The notes: generated by a model not told the origin, from the sequence alone. Positions 36,878 to 44,939 are shown, numbered from the stretch's first letter. The stretch is DNA of 64,000 nucleotides from Microcoleus asticus IPMA8 (GCF_013179805.1 NZ_SRRZ01000009.1:1-64000); one strand, 5' to 3'. Made by a program: numbers and translations.

Positions 36878-37417
36878 TCAATGAGAATTAAACTGGCTAT
36901 TGATTGCAACAGCATCGACCGCAGAGTCCGGCTCGTAAATTTTTCTATTTCTGCTAGTAAGGCGGCGTTCCGGGTCAATTCCCTCGAAGGTTGGTGGCAA
37001 CCAAACTCGGACTACCAACAACACTCCCAAAACTATCAAAAAAGCGCCTGTTGATAATATTTGAACCCAGGGAGTTTCCAGCACTCCCCGCACGATGACT
37101 TCTCGCAAAACAGATACTATACAAACTTCCACAGCCACCCCGATCGAAACGCGCTGCTCTTGCAAGTAAATAATTAGCAGCCGAAATAATTCTACCAAAA
37201 CTAATAAAAATAGAATGTCGGCAGTCACTTGCTTAAAATTCAAAGGAGGAAGCAGCGAGAAAAACATTTCTCGCTGTTCGAGTACCATGAAACAAAACAA
37301 ACCGATACACAAAGAAATTACAATTAAATCTTGAACTGTTTCGAGAGCGCTGACTATTAGTTTCAGATTCAACCATTGCGGGGGGTGATTAATCTGGTTA
37401 TTTGAACGGTTTTGCAT
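36878..37417 (-). CDS. PsiE-family (phosphate-starvation-inducible-like) membrane protein
   Basis: A 179-residue protein with four predicted membrane helices: about 20-45 (LVISLCIGLFCFMVLEQREM), 60-80 (ADILFLLVLVELFRLLIIYL), 95-112 (VEVCIVSVLREVIVRGVLE) and 118-140 (ILSTGAFLIVLGVLLVVRVW). This layout and the VELFRLLIIYL and VSVLREVI segments fit the PsiE/DUF family. Its function is unknown; the name comes from phosphate-starvation induction in E. coli. ATG 37417 is preferred to TTG 37432 because CAGGAG lies eight bases upstream of it. Confidence 0.8.
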   Translation of the reverse strand: MQNRSNNQINHPPQWLNLKLIVSALETVQDLIVISLCIGLFCFMVLEQREMFFSLLPPLNFKQVTADILFLLVLVELFRLLIIYLQEQRVSIGVAVEVCIVSVLREVIVRGVLETPWVQILSTGAFLIVLGVLLVVRVWLPPTFEGIDPERRLTSRNRKIYEPDSAVDAVAINSQFNSH

Positions 37418-37432
37418 AGACGGCTCCTGCAA

Positions 37433-37643
37433 TCTGTTTGAGTTGTTTACAGCTTAAGTTAAAGTTAGCTTATCTTTGAAAAAAAATCGGTTTAATTTAT
37501 TTATAACCATTATAAAAATTCCCTGTGTTGACAATTTCCCATAAACTTTTATTTACCGCGCAGGCGGGTTGACATTTTGCCAAAGTTTGTGATAATCGAC
37601 ATCTGCTATTAGTAGATTTGACTGGTGAAAAGCAGAAGTCAAT
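37433..37643. other. Divergent intergenic region upstream of the PsiE-like gene
   Basis: About 210 AT-rich bases that probably hold the PsiE-like gene promoter. No gene is seen. Confidence 0.35.
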
Positions 37644-37740
37644 CGATTTTAGATTTTAGATTTTAGATTTTAGATTGAAGAATGGGATAATTGAAGAAAG
37701 CGACCTCACGGATGAATCCGGCGGCTTGTACCCTGGCTGA
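37644..37740. repeat. Composite dispersed element, copy 2
   Basis: CGATTTTAG with four heptamers, then a short spacer and CCTCACGGATGAATCCGGCG followed by GCTTGTACCCTGG. The inner CGGATGAATCCG is a near-perfect palindrome. Same design as the copies at 31852, 49764 and 57955. Confidence 0.75.
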
Positions 37741-37836
37741 TGAAGGTCAAAATCCTAAAATGCTGCAACTGCTATAAAATATGAAAATTGTAAAGAATTA
37801 TTGACCACAGGTTGATAAACTCAAGTTAGCGACTCT

Positions 37837-37859
37837 CGGCTTTAATCAAACAAAAGCCG
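37837..37859 (+). promoter_or_regulatory. Leader hairpin upstream of sodB
   Basis: CGGCTTT (37837-37843) pairs with AAAGCCG (37853-37859), about 45 bases before the sodB start and just before its ribosome binding site GAGAGGA (37891-37897). It may be a leader structure or the remains of a terminator. Confidence 0.45.
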
Positions 37860-37906
37860 GAAAGTCAACCGAAAAACCAAAAGTAATCCAGAGAGGATTG
37901 AACACA

Positions 37907-38509
37907 ATGGCATTTGAACTTGCACCATTACCCTTCGCCGCTGACGCCCTAGAGTCAGATCATATGTCGGCTAACACGTTTTCGTTCCATCACGACAAGC
38001 ACCACGCTGCTTACGTGACCAACCTCAACAAACTGATTGAAGGGACGGAAATGGCGAGCAAATCCCTTGAAGAAATTGTCAAGGAATCTGCTAAAGACCC
38101 ATCCAAAGCCGGCATTTTCAACAATGCAGGTCAAGTTTGGAACCACAATTTCTTTTGGAATTCCCTTGCACCAGGTGGCGGCGGCACTCCGACAGGAGCT
38201 TTAGCTGACAAAATCAACGCCGACTTCGGCAGCTTCGACAAATTCAAAGAAGAATTTAAGAATGCTGCGACAACTCAGTTCGGTAGCGGCTGGGCTTGGC
38301 TGGTTTTAGATAACGGTACTTTGAAAGTTACCAAAACTGCCAACGCCGACACCCCGGTAGCACACGGCCAAACTCCGTTGCTGACTTTGGATGTGTGGGA
38401 ACACGCTTATTATTTGGATTTCCAAAACCGCCGTCCCGACTACATTACTAATTTCTTGGATAATTTGGCTAACTGGGATTTCGCAGCAGCAAATTTGGCT
38501 GCGGCTTAG
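37907..38509 (+). CDS. sodB: Superoxide dismutase, iron type
   Basis: A 200-residue Fe/Mn-family SOD. Metal ligands visible are His27 (NTFSFHHDKHHAAYV), His80-type in VWNHNFFWNSLAPGGGG, and the Asp/His pair in LTLDVWEHAYYLDFQNRRPDY. The Gln in NNAGQVWNHNFFW and the AYYLDFQNRRPDYI pattern match iron SOD (SodB) rather than manganese SodA. No signal peptide is present, so it is cytosolic. ATG 37907 follows GAGAGGA; the ORF could be read three codons longer from TTG. A perfect 18-bp inverted repeat follows the stop. Confidence 0.94.
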   Translation: MAFELAPLPFAADALESDHMSANTFSFHHDKHHAAYVTNLNKLIEGTEMASKSLEEIVKESAKDPSKAGIFNNAGQVWNHNFFWNSLAPGGGGTPTGALADKINADFGSFDKFKEEFKNAATTQFGSGWAWLVLDNGTLKVTKTANADTPVAHGQTPLLTLDVWEHAYYLDFQNRRPDYITNFLDNLANWDFAAANLAAA

Positions 38510-38526
38510 TAGCATCTGAGTTTGAG

Positions 38527-38577
38527 GACTAAAGTCCTCACTACAAACTTCATAGGTTCGTAGTGAGGACTTTAGTC
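38527..38577. terminator. Perfect 18-bp inverted repeat after sodB
   Basis: GACTAAAGTCCTCACTAC (38527-38544) pairs perfectly with GTAGTGAGGACTTTAGTC (38560-38577) around a 15-base loop, followed by TTTCTT. It lies 17 bases past the sodB stop. A shorter relative (AGGACTTCAGTCCTTACTAC) occurs near 31088, so it is also a dispersed element. Confidence 0.8.
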
Positions 38578-38757
38578 TTTCTTGAGATGAGTATTAACTT
38601 GAGTTTGACGGGCGCGGTGCAACGCTGGGCGCAGCAGTGAAAATAAACGCCGAAGGCGATCGGACTACTTCGTAGTAGTTAAAAAATTCTGAAATTGTGT
38701 TATAGTGCTATCGGTAACTTTTTTACAAATTTTGTAGTTTTAGTGGCTGTTCGCGCG

Positions 38758-39051
38758 ATGACCTCTTCACCAACCATAGCACCCGTTCGATCGAGTCAAG
38801 TTACCCGCAAACCTTATCCCAACTATCGGGTAATAGTCCTCAACGACGATTTCAACACTTTTCAGCACGTTGTGGAATGTTTGACGAAATACATTCCAGG
38901 GATGACGAGCGATCGAGCATGGAAACTCGCCAACCAAATCCACCACGAAGGCCAGGCCACTGTCTGGGTTGGGCCGCAAGAGCAAGCAGAACTTTATCAT
39001 ATGCAATTGAGCCGTGCTGGACTGACAATGGCTCCGCTAGAGTCTACATAA
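38758..39051 (+). CDS. clpS: ATP-dependent Clp protease adaptor ClpS
   Basis: A 97-residue adaptor that delivers N-degron substrates to ClpC/ClpA. The core carries YRVIVLNDDFNTFQHVVECL, where the NDDxNTF loop is diagnostic, and LTKYIPGMTSDRAWKLANQI with the H-x-x-G segment HHEGQATVWVG. The C-terminus QAELYHMQLSRAGLTMAPL is also typical. ATG 38758 is chosen; the frame is open 21 codons upstream but that stretch is unlike ClpS. Cyanobacteria often have two clpS copies; which one this is cannot be told here. Confidence 0.93.
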   Translation: MTSSPTIAPVRSSQVTRKPYPNYRVIVLNDDFNTFQHVVECLTKYIPGMTSDRAWKLANQIHHEGQATVWVGPQEQAELYHMQLSRAGLTMAPLEST

Positions 39052-39175
39052 AAATTTGTAGGGTTGAAGGCTTGTTTAAGTTTCGTTAACTCAATTTGAA
39101 ACCTGCCAAAAGGGTTAAATAACTCGGTTCTCCTGAGCTAGATTATATGTAAACCTGCATAATCTTTTACTCAAT

Positions 39176-39187
39176 TAGGAGAATTTT
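39176..39187 (+). promoter_or_regulatory. Strong ribosome binding site of the graspetide precursor gene
   Basis: TAGGAG (39176-39181) lies six bases before ATG 39188. It confirms that the short Gly-rich frame is a translated gene. Confidence 0.7.
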
Positions 39188-39556
39188 ATGGATCATCCTT
39201 TTGATTTAGATGCTGCTCAACTCGAAGCAATTAATTTTGGTTTTGAAGAGACCCAAAGTGATGCACTCATCGCCCCCATCGAAGGTGGAATCATTTTCAC
39301 GACTCTGGCTCTAGGTGAAGAAGGTGGGTCTCATCCGATACAGTGTATCTCAGCTCCCTGTCCGGGAAGTGAAGGAGGAGGAGGAGTAGGATTTACTCCC
39401 CCGCCTATTTTCGACCCTCCGATGACCACTATGGCTCTGGGTGAAGAGGGTGGAGGCCCTCCGATGACCACTATGGCTCTGGGTGAAGAGGGTGGAGGTC
39501 CTCCGATGACCACTATGGCTATCGGTGAAGAGGGTGGAGGTCCTATTCCTTCGTAA
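39188..39556 (+). CDS. Graspetide (omega-ester peptide) precursor with four TTxxxxEE cores
   Basis: A 122-residue precursor peptide. The first 35 residues (MDHPFDLDAAQLEAINFGFE and on to ALIAPIEGG) look like a leader. Four cores follow, each with two Thr, four spacers and two Glu: TTLALGEE (38-45), TTMALGEE (80-87), TTMALGEE (94-101), TTMAIGEE (108-115). The last three sit in perfect 14-residue units (PPMTTMALGEEGGG), while the first is 42 residues away, exactly three units, with a degenerate segment between (CISAPCPGSEGGGG). TTxxxxEE is the core motif of plesiocin-type (group 2) graspetides, in which an ATP-grasp enzyme joins Thr to Glu side chains by ester bonds to give hairpin-like bicycles. 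An ATP-grasp ligase gene follows 204 bases downstream. No other product class fits. Confidence 0.88.
   Translation: MDHPFDLDAAQLEAINFGFEETQSDALIAPIEGGIIFTTLALGEEGGSHPIQCISAPCPGSEGGGGVGFTPPPIFDPPMTTMALGEEGGGPPMTTMALGEEGGGPPMTTMAIGEEGGGPIPS
39415..39540 (+). repeat. Three near-identical 42-base units inside the precursor gene
   Basis: Three tandem in-frame repeats of about 42 bases, each beginning CCTCCGATGACCACTATGGC, encoding PPMTTMALGEEGGG or its Ile variant. Identity at the DNA level is very high, indicating recent amplification or gene conversion. Confidence 0.85.
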
Positions 39557-39760
39557 TCTCATTCGTGGCGACAATTGTAGAAGAGATTCTGCCTAATTCC
39601 TGAACTCTTGAAATTGTTTCTGTAATGAGACTTTCAAAGATTTAGCCTCATTCGACAGTTTTTTTTAATACATAAAAAGTTGCAACACTCTCAAAACAAG
39701 TGATGCGACTTTTAATTTATTTACTTGCATTTTAGCAGATTTTTAATTTTCAATTTTTCC

Positions 39761-40666
39761 ATGAACATTTTAATTCTGGGTAATGATTCAGATGCTCATG
39801 CTGCTCATATAAAAGATGCTCTCACCCAAGCCGGTGCAGAAGTAGATTATTTAGATACCTATCTGTTTCCAAGACAGTTACGTCTGTCTTGGCAACCTGA
39901 TACCCTGGTAGGGTTCTTGACGCTACCCGGAGGTCGCCAGTTGAATTTTCAAGATATTCACAGTGTATTTTGGCGCAATTTCTCGGGTGTTTACGTTCCA
40001 CAGTTAAAAGATGCACATCAACAGCAAGTTGCATTTAATGATTCAATGAGTACAGTGCGATCGCTCGTGCAAGCTTGTCCGGCTCGCTGGATTAATTCTT
40101 GGCAGGCATACCAATTTCATAAAGAAAAACCCCTACAACTGAGCAAGGCAAAGCAAATAGGAGTGACAATTCCTGCAACTTTAATCAGTAACAATCCAGA
40201 GCAAGTTAGGGAATTTGTCGAAAATCATGAAAAAGCAATTTTTAAGCCTGTTTATGGTGGCGCTCATACGAAGTTAGTCACAGAGACGCATTTAGAACCT
40301 AATCGCCTGGACTTGGCTTTGAGTATTTCTCCTGTCACAATACAAGAGTATATTCCTGGGACAAACATTCGCAGTTATGTGATTGGTGAATCAGTCTATT
40401 CTGCCGAAATTCGCAGTCAAGCTTTGGATTTTCGGGAAGATTTAGAGGCAGAGCTAATTCCGATAGATTTGCCAGAATCAGTTAAAAAACAATGTTTGGC
40501 AATATTAAAGGCATTTATGCTAGAGTGGACTGCTATTGATTGGCGTGTCAAGCCAACGGGTGAGTATGTATTTTTAGAGGCAAATCCTAGCCCGATGTTT
40601 ATACACTTTGAGCGTCAGACTGGTTTTCCGATTACACAAAAATTAGTCAATCTCTTAATGTATTAA
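39761..40666 (+). CDS. ATP-grasp ligase for graspetide maturation (MvdD-type)
   Basis: A 301-residue enzyme that would form omega-ester (or amide) cross-links in the precursor just upstream. ATP-grasp landmarks are KAIFKPVYGGAHTKLVTE (ATP-binding Lys and glycine loop), VTIQEYIPGTNIRSYVIGES (adenine-binding and metal region), AIDWRVKPTGEYVFLEANP (metal-binding Asp/Glu/Asn) and the C-terminal SPMFIHFERQTGFPIT, which is typical of MvdC/MvdD peptide ligases. The N-terminal domain begins MNILILGNDSDAHAAH. ATG 39761 is used; 12 upstream in-frame codons are not supported. It is the only ligase present, so ester formation without a second amide ligase is expected. Confidence 0.92.
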   Translation: MNILILGNDSDAHAAHIKDALTQAGAEVDYLDTYLFPRQLRLSWQPDTLVGFLTLPGGRQLNFQDIHSVFWRNFSGVYVPQLKDAHQQQVAFNDSMSTVRSLVQACPARWINSWQAYQFHKEKPLQLSKAKQIGVTIPATLISNNPEQVREFVENHEKAIFKPVYGGAHTKLVTETHLEPNRLDLALSISPVTIQEYIPGTNIRSYVIGESVYSAEIRSQALDFREDLEAELIPIDLPESVKKQCLAILKAFMLEWTAIDWRVKPTGEYVFLEANPSPMFIHFERQTGFPITQKLVNLLMY

Positions 40667-40673
40667 CTGGGAC

Positions 40674-41098
40674 TTAAGAGGCGATCGTAATTTTCCCAAT
40701 CATCCCCGCCTCTGTATGTCCGGCTACCCGCAGGTTGTAACTTCCCGATTTCATGGGAACAAACACCCATTCTGCCATAGCGCCCGGTTTAAGTTCCAAT
40801 TCGTGAATACTTCCTTTAATTTCCACATTACCAGCTTCAACTTTTTGAGTCCAACTCGCATCAGCAAAGTTTTTGGCAGTGAAATAATGTTTCTGCGAAC
40901 TGGGATTTTTCAGCACTAATTTATAGCGCTTGCCCGATTCAAACTCTAGCAGATTGGGGAAAAACTTAAGTTCCCCACTTCGTTACCTAAACTAACAGTA
41001 ATTTCGGTGACAGGTTGGCGAGACAAATCACCTGCAGCACTAGCAATTGCCGCTGGCATCAAGATTGTGATCAAACATAAAATTAGTCCCAAAATCAC
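40674..41098 (-). pseudogene. Cupredoxin-like exported protein gene, frameshifted
   Basis: On the minus strand the C-terminal 80 codons (KHYFTAKNFADASWTQKVEA, then HELELKPGAMAEWVFVPM and GSYNLRVAGHTEAGMIGKI) read as a cupredoxin-type beta-sandwich. Upstream a different frame gives a signal peptide (VILGLILCLITILMPAAIAS) and a domain start (RQPVTEITVSLGNEVG). The two frames would join with one extra G in the GTGGGG run at about 40973-40976 (GNEVGELKFFPNLLEFESGK). So the gene is broken by a one-base loss in a homopolymer, or the read has an error there. The start codon of the 5' part is uncertain (GTG 41098 assumed). It converges with the graspetide ligase gene. Confidence 0.72.
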
Positions 41099-41214
41099 CT
41101 TGAGAGCTCGTTGTAACCCCTGGCTGCGGTAGAATTTGCCTAATTGCCAACCGAGTAAATGGATCGTTGCTGTTCTGACTACTGTTAACGGACTAATGAC
41201 TGCTGACTAATGAC

Positions 41215-42333
41215 TTAATTTGATCGCCAAACTTCATCCCAAGGCCCGCCCCCAACTTCCAAACCCGATAAAGAGCTTTGAGCCTCTAAGATAATTTTAG
41301 AACGCTGCTTACCATTTTTTTCAACATTTCCCCCCAACAATTCTCGCAGTTGCAAGCGCAATTCCCCGTGCGTCGTATCCCGGCAGCAAAAAGCCATGCC
41401 TTTTTCGGTAGGAGTTCGCACATAAGTACCAGAAGTCTTTGTAGTTCCAATTAACTCAACTTCAAACTGACTGTTTCTAGCCTGCATTTTCCAGCTTCCC
41501 CAAGGTTCAATATTCCAACTAACTTGCGAATTCCAAGGCACAAATTCGTAAAATTTGCCTCGGTAATGCAGACAAATCATTGCCACCGATTCCATCCACC
41601 ACAGCACGCCCCGCTTGCCGCCGCCAGCAGTTAAAGCTAAATCCTTTTCGCCTTGAAAACAATTGCAATTAATCCAAAACCACTTTTGCGGAAAAGCACC
41701 GCCCCAGTTTTTTTCGCTGTAAGCGGGAGCATCTTTAAATTCGTAGCGTTGGCCGTTCCAATCGATCCAGCCCGTGGCTAAACCGTGAGCCATTAAAATT
41801 TGCCATCCCGGTTCAAATACGGGGAGAAAAGATAGCATTCCTGCCGTGGATTTCTGGAGTTGCTCAGAGTTTCCCCAGCCGTAAATAGGTTGAATTTCGT
41901 ACTGCCAAAAACAGCGGCTTCTGCTTCCCGGATCGTGCAGATAACCTTGATTTAAAGTAGCAGTAGCTTGATAGCCTTCTTCGACGAGGCTGTCGAATAC
42001 TTGTGGCTCTAAATAGTCGGGTTTAATTTGTAAATCTGTTTTGCCCCAATGTCCGAAACCCAAGCTTTCTCGGTGCGCCCAAAACTTATTTACATCGGGT
42101 AAGGTGCGGCACAAATAGCTATCTTTGGGGCCGAGAATTTGAGCTGCACCACCACTGTAAGGTTGACCGCCTCTGGGGTCTTCTATTGAATACATGAATG
42201 CAAAAGATTGCCCGTGAATCGGTAATGTTATTCGATAGTACCAGCCTTCAAAAAAGCGCCGGGAACTGCCGTCCCAGTGGTAGCCGCTGTGAGGAGTTTC
42301 AATAGTTTTGAGTTGTGAGAGTGAATTTGACAT
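41215..42333 (-). CDS. Tocopherol cyclase (VTE1/SLR1737 type)
   Basis: A 372-residue protein matching plant VTE1 and Synechocystis Slr1737, which close the chromanol ring of tocopherol and plastochromanol. Recalled family segments are TPHSGYHWDGSSRRFFEGWY, YSIEDPRGGQPYSGGAAQIL, FEPGWQILMAHGLATGWIDW and APAYSEKNWGGAFPQKWFWI, NCNCFQGEKDLALTAGGGKRG. ATG 42333 is used; the frame opens ten codons upstream at 42363. The start of the shorter form (MSNSLSQLKTIETPHSGY) is in the better context. The gene is followed by a 200-base repeat-rich gap before the divergent PPOX gene. Confidence 0.92.
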   Translation of the reverse strand: MSNSLSQLKTIETPHSGYHWDGSSRRFFEGWYYRITLPIHGQSFAFMYSIEDPRGGQPYSGGAAQILGPKDSYLCRTLPDVNKFWAHRESLGFGHWGKTDLQIKPDYLEPQVFDSLVEEGYQATATLNQGYLHDPGSRSRCFWQYEIQPIYGWGNSEQLQKSTAGMLSFLPVFEPGWQILMAHGLATGWIDWNGQRYEFKDAPAYSEKNWGGAFPQKWFWINCNCFQGEKDLALTAGGGKRGVLWWMESVAMICLHYRGKFYEFVPWNSQVSWNIEPWGSWKMQARNSQFEVELIGTTKTSGTYVRTPTEKGMAFCCRDTTHGELRLQLRELLGGNVEKNGKQRSKIILEAQSSLSGLEVGGGPWDEVWRSN

Positions 42334-42363
42334 AAAATTACCAATAGCAGAAAGAAGAGTCAT

Positions 42364-42539
42364 TAGTCAGCAGCCATTAGTTATTAGTTATTAGCTAGCA
42401 GTCATTAGTCATTAGTAGCGTGCTGGTGTGCACACCTTATCCAATTCGCAATTCCCTTTTTCCCAATTACCTTTTTTCCAATGACTAATGACTACTGACT
42501 ACTGACTAATCCCATTACCAATATGATAGGTTATTAATT
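42364..42539. repeat. Short ATTAGTCATTAGT / GACTACTGACTA repeats
   Basis: Low-complexity repeats between the two divergent genes: CATTAGTTATTAG near 42370-42415 and AATGACTACTGACTACTGAC near 42478-42505. The same units lie at 41190-41215 and 47250-47270. Confidence 0.65.
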
Positions 42540-43121
42540 ATGTCTTTAGCACTTTGGCGATCGCCCTTAGCTCGCGCGCTCCACCGCAACCGCAGTCTTG
42601 CTTTTGCCCGCTACTTGCAACTAGCAACTGTTCGCGCCACCGGGCGTCCGGCCAACCGCACTGTGGTGTTTCGAGGCTTTTTAGCAGATACTAATCAGTT
42701 GAAATTTATTACAGATATTCGCAGTGAAAAGGCAGAGGAAATTAACCTCTATCCTTGGGGGGAAATTTGCTGGTATTTCCCCAAAACTCGCGAACAATTT
42801 CGGATTGCTGGAAAGCTAGTTTTAGTAGGAGCAGATTATCCAGAGGCAGAGTTGTGCTCATCGCGCCGCACAGCTTGGCAGGAGCTTTCTGAGGCGGCTC
42901 GATCGCAGTTTGCTTGGCCGCATCCGGGGGAAGACAAAGCCCCGGCTAGTGCTTTTGATTCTGCTTCCCCAGATGCGATCGAGCCGCTGCCTAATTTTTG
43001 CTTGCTGTTGTTGGAACCGGAAACGGTGGATTTGTTGGAGTTGCGGGGGGAACCGCAGAACCGATCGCTTTATCGGCGCGACGGGGAGGGAAATTGGTCT
43101 GTGCGATCGGTTAATCCTTGA
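42540..43121 (+). CDS. Pyridoxamine 5'-phosphate oxidase-family FMN protein
   Basis: A 193-residue PPOX-class flavoprotein. The N-terminus RSLAFARYLQLATVRATGRP, then NRTVVFRGFLADTNQLKFIT, and the region SEKAEEINLYPWGEICWYFP, followed by REQFRIAGKLVLVG, form the split-barrel FMN-binding fold. It matches the Alr4036-type group in which the C-terminal part (FCLLLLEPETVDLLELRGEP, QNRSLYRRDGEGNWSV) resembles a PNPOx C-terminus. Whether it oxidises pyridoxamine phosphate is not known; homologues are usually annotated only as PPOX family. ATG 42540 has no strong ribosome binding site. Confidence 0.85.
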   Translation: MSLALWRSPLARALHRNRSLAFARYLQLATVRATGRPANRTVVFRGFLADTNQLKFITDIRSEKAEEINLYPWGEICWYFPKTREQFRIAGKLVLVGADYPEAELCSSRRTAWQELSEAARSQFAWPHPGEDKAPASAFDSASPDAIEPLPNFCLLLLEPETVDLLELRGEPQNRSLYRRDGEGNWSVRSVNP

Positions 43122-43219
43122 AGTCAGTTGACTGTTAACTGTTGACTGTTGACTGTTGTCAGTAGGAAAGTTTTAAGTTGAAAAATTCCCAATGAAAAAC
43201 TCAACACTCAAAACTATTT

Positions 43220-44041
43220 TTAGATGCCGGTGCCGTCGAAAAATTCTTGAATTGCTTTATCTTTTAACTTGCAGCTAGGGGTTGTAACTAGCTCTGTTTT
43301 TTCGGCTAAGGCTACATTGCTGGCTTGGTTTAAAGCTTCTGATACTGAGTGGAAATTGTGGGAATGGGGAACAGAAGTTAAGGAGACAGATGCTTGAGGA
43401 AGCAAACTTTTTACTTGCTGTTCGAGGGACTCGATGCGATCGAGCAAAGAGCGAATTACCACAGCTTCCGAATCCGGCAAACTGCCGTGTTCTAGGGGAT
43501 TGACGCGCACTCCCGATCGATAGACGATGCGGCCGGGAATCCCTACCACCGTACAGTCAGATGGTACGTCCCGGAGCACGACGGAACCGGCGCCGATGCG
43601 AACGTTGTTGCCAATTAGCAGATTGCCTAGTACCTTGGCGCCGGCACCGACAACTACATTTTCGCCGACGGTAGGGTGACGTTTGCCGCTTTCTTTGCCT
43701 GTGCCCCCAAGGGTGACACCTTGGTAAATTAGGGCAAAATCGCCGATAATCGCTGTTTCGCCGATCACAACCCCCATACCGTGGTCGATGAATACGCTTT
43801 TGCCGATCGTTGCCCCTGGGTGAATTTCAATTCCGGTCAAAAAGCGAGCTATGTGGGAAATAAAGCGGGGGATGAAGGGAAGTCCCAGCACGTAAAGCCA
43901 ATGTGCGAGGCGGTGCAGCACTAGGGCCTGAAGACCGGGGTAACAAAATAAAACTTCCAACCAGTTGCGAGCGGCAGGGTCGCGATCAAAAATTATACTG
44001 AAGTCAGCTCTAAGAGTCTTTAGCACTTTCGGATTTACCAA
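43220..44041 (-). CDS. cysE: Serine O-acetyltransferase CysE
   Basis: A 273-residue acetyltransferase that makes O-acetylserine, the entry step of cysteine synthesis. The N-terminal helical domain (MVNPKVLKTLRADFSIIFDR, DPAARNWLEVLFCYPGLQAL, HRLAHWLYVLGLPFIPRF) is followed by a left-handed beta-helix of hexapeptides: IEIHPGATIGKSVFIDHGMG, VVIGETAIIGDFALIYQGVT and KRHPTVGENVVVGAGAKVLG. The catalytic His/Asp region FIDHGMGVVIGE is clear. The C-terminal 70 residues (from about 200) exceed the usual cyanobacterial CysE and are partly low-complexity, so feedback inhibition by cysteine through the tail cannot be judged. The start codon is ATG 44041; MLKTLR-type starts further in are possible. Confidence 0.92.
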   Translation of the reverse strand: MVNPKVLKTLRADFSIIFDRDPAARNWLEVLFCYPGLQALVLHRLAHWLYVLGLPFIPRFISHIARFLTGIEIHPGATIGKSVFIDHGMGVVIGETAIIGDFALIYQGVTLGGTGKESGKRHPTVGENVVVGAGAKVLGNLLIGNNVRIGAGSVVLRDVPSDCTVVGIPGRIVYRSGVRVNPLEHGSLPDSEAVVIRSLLDRIESLEQQVKSLLPQASVSLTSVPHSHNFHSVSEALNQASNVALAEKTELVTTPSCKLKDKAIQEFFDGTGI

Positions 44042-44229
44042 TTTTGGTTAAACACGCCACTTTCAATTTTACATTTTACTGGATGGCGTAAGTGAGAGAC
44101 CGATCGGGAGATTGGGGAGTGCGAGATTGGCAGATTGGCAGATTGGGGGAGTGGGAGATTGGCAGATTGGCAGATTGGGGGAGAATTTGATCGTATTTGA
44201 TTGTCCCCATCCCACAGCGCCGCGGCGTT

Positions 44230-44712
44230 CTATTCCTGTACAGAGATTGTATAGTTAGACTTGACTCCGGGTTCGAGAGTACCGACCCAAATCCTGTAAG
44301 AGCCTGCTTGCCATTCAGAATCAACAATGCCAGCATCTTTATTCTGGCCTGCATCGTCTCCGCAGCGCACCGCATTACCGGGGCCTTGTACGAGTAAGGT
44401 TGTGTCCTTGCCTCCGCTGTTGACTTTGATTGCGAGTTTTGAAAAGTTTTGCTGCAAGACGATGATGTGGTCGGGAGTTGGGGTGGCAAAACCCAAACAT
44501 TTGTTTTTGTGCCGATCGGCGTTGGCAATGGCAGATAGAGAGTACGATCCGCCTGTGGAACCTCTCAAAACTGCTGTTGGGGCTCCAAAACCTCGCGATA
44601 AAGTTAAAGTGCCGAAATTGGCTGTTTCTGCTAAAACTGGTAGGGCGGCGATCGCGGCGATCGCCGCCAAGACTGCACCGTTTTTGAAATTGGCTCGCTG
44701 ATTAAACAACAT
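44230..44712 (-). CDS. Secreted protein of unknown function
   Basis: A 160-residue exported protein: signal peptide LKNGAVLAAIAAIAALPVLA-type (residues 9-29, MLFNQRANFKNGAVLAAIAA). The mature domain has FGTLTLSRGFGAPTAVLRGS, KCLGFATPTPDHIIVLQQNF and a C-terminal WQAGSYRIWVGTLEPGVKSN, YTISVQE, reminiscent of pre-peptidase C-terminal domains and other small beta-sandwiches. Two cysteines (KCLGF and VRCGDD) might form a disulfide. A longer frame on the same strand at 44076-44528 is a shadow. No partner gene is close. Confidence 0.7.
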   Translation of the reverse strand: MLFNQRANFKNGAVLAAIAAIAALPVLAETANFGTLTLSRGFGAPTAVLRGSTGGSYSLSAIANADRHKNKCLGFATPTPDHIIVLQQNFSKLAIKVNSGGKDTTLLVQGPGNAVRCGDDAGQNKDAGIVDSEWQAGSYRIWVGTLEPGVKSNYTISVQE

Positions 44713-44939
44713 GGCAATATTCCTCGCTCACAACTTAAAATTACAACTCAGAATTTACCCATCGCAGCCCCTACAGCAATAACTCTGGAGGAAAAATAAC
44801 TTTTTTTAAATTTATTCAAAACCTCCTGGTTTCTCTTGTTTATGTCTATCAGAACAATCCGTGTGCGCTCGCGCTGCGAGTGCCACTCCAATTTCTGCCA
44901 CAGGCGATCGACTCATATCCGAAATTGTACGGTGTCAAG
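44713..44939. other. Intergenic region
   Basis: About 230 bases between divergent genes. No recognisable feature. Confidence 0.3.

Noticed and set aside
39415..39540. The 42-base repeats as a CRISPR array
   Set aside because: Units are contiguous with no unique spacers and encode protein in frame; no cas genes are near.
39331..39574. Gly/Ser-rich and Arg/His-rich frames opposite the graspetide precursor
   Set aside because: Both are the complement of the 42-base repeats and have no start context.
44076..44528. 150-codon minus-strand frame downstream of the secreted protein gene
   Set aside because: Overlaps the better-supported 44230-44712 frame, lacks a signal peptide and ends in repeat sequence.
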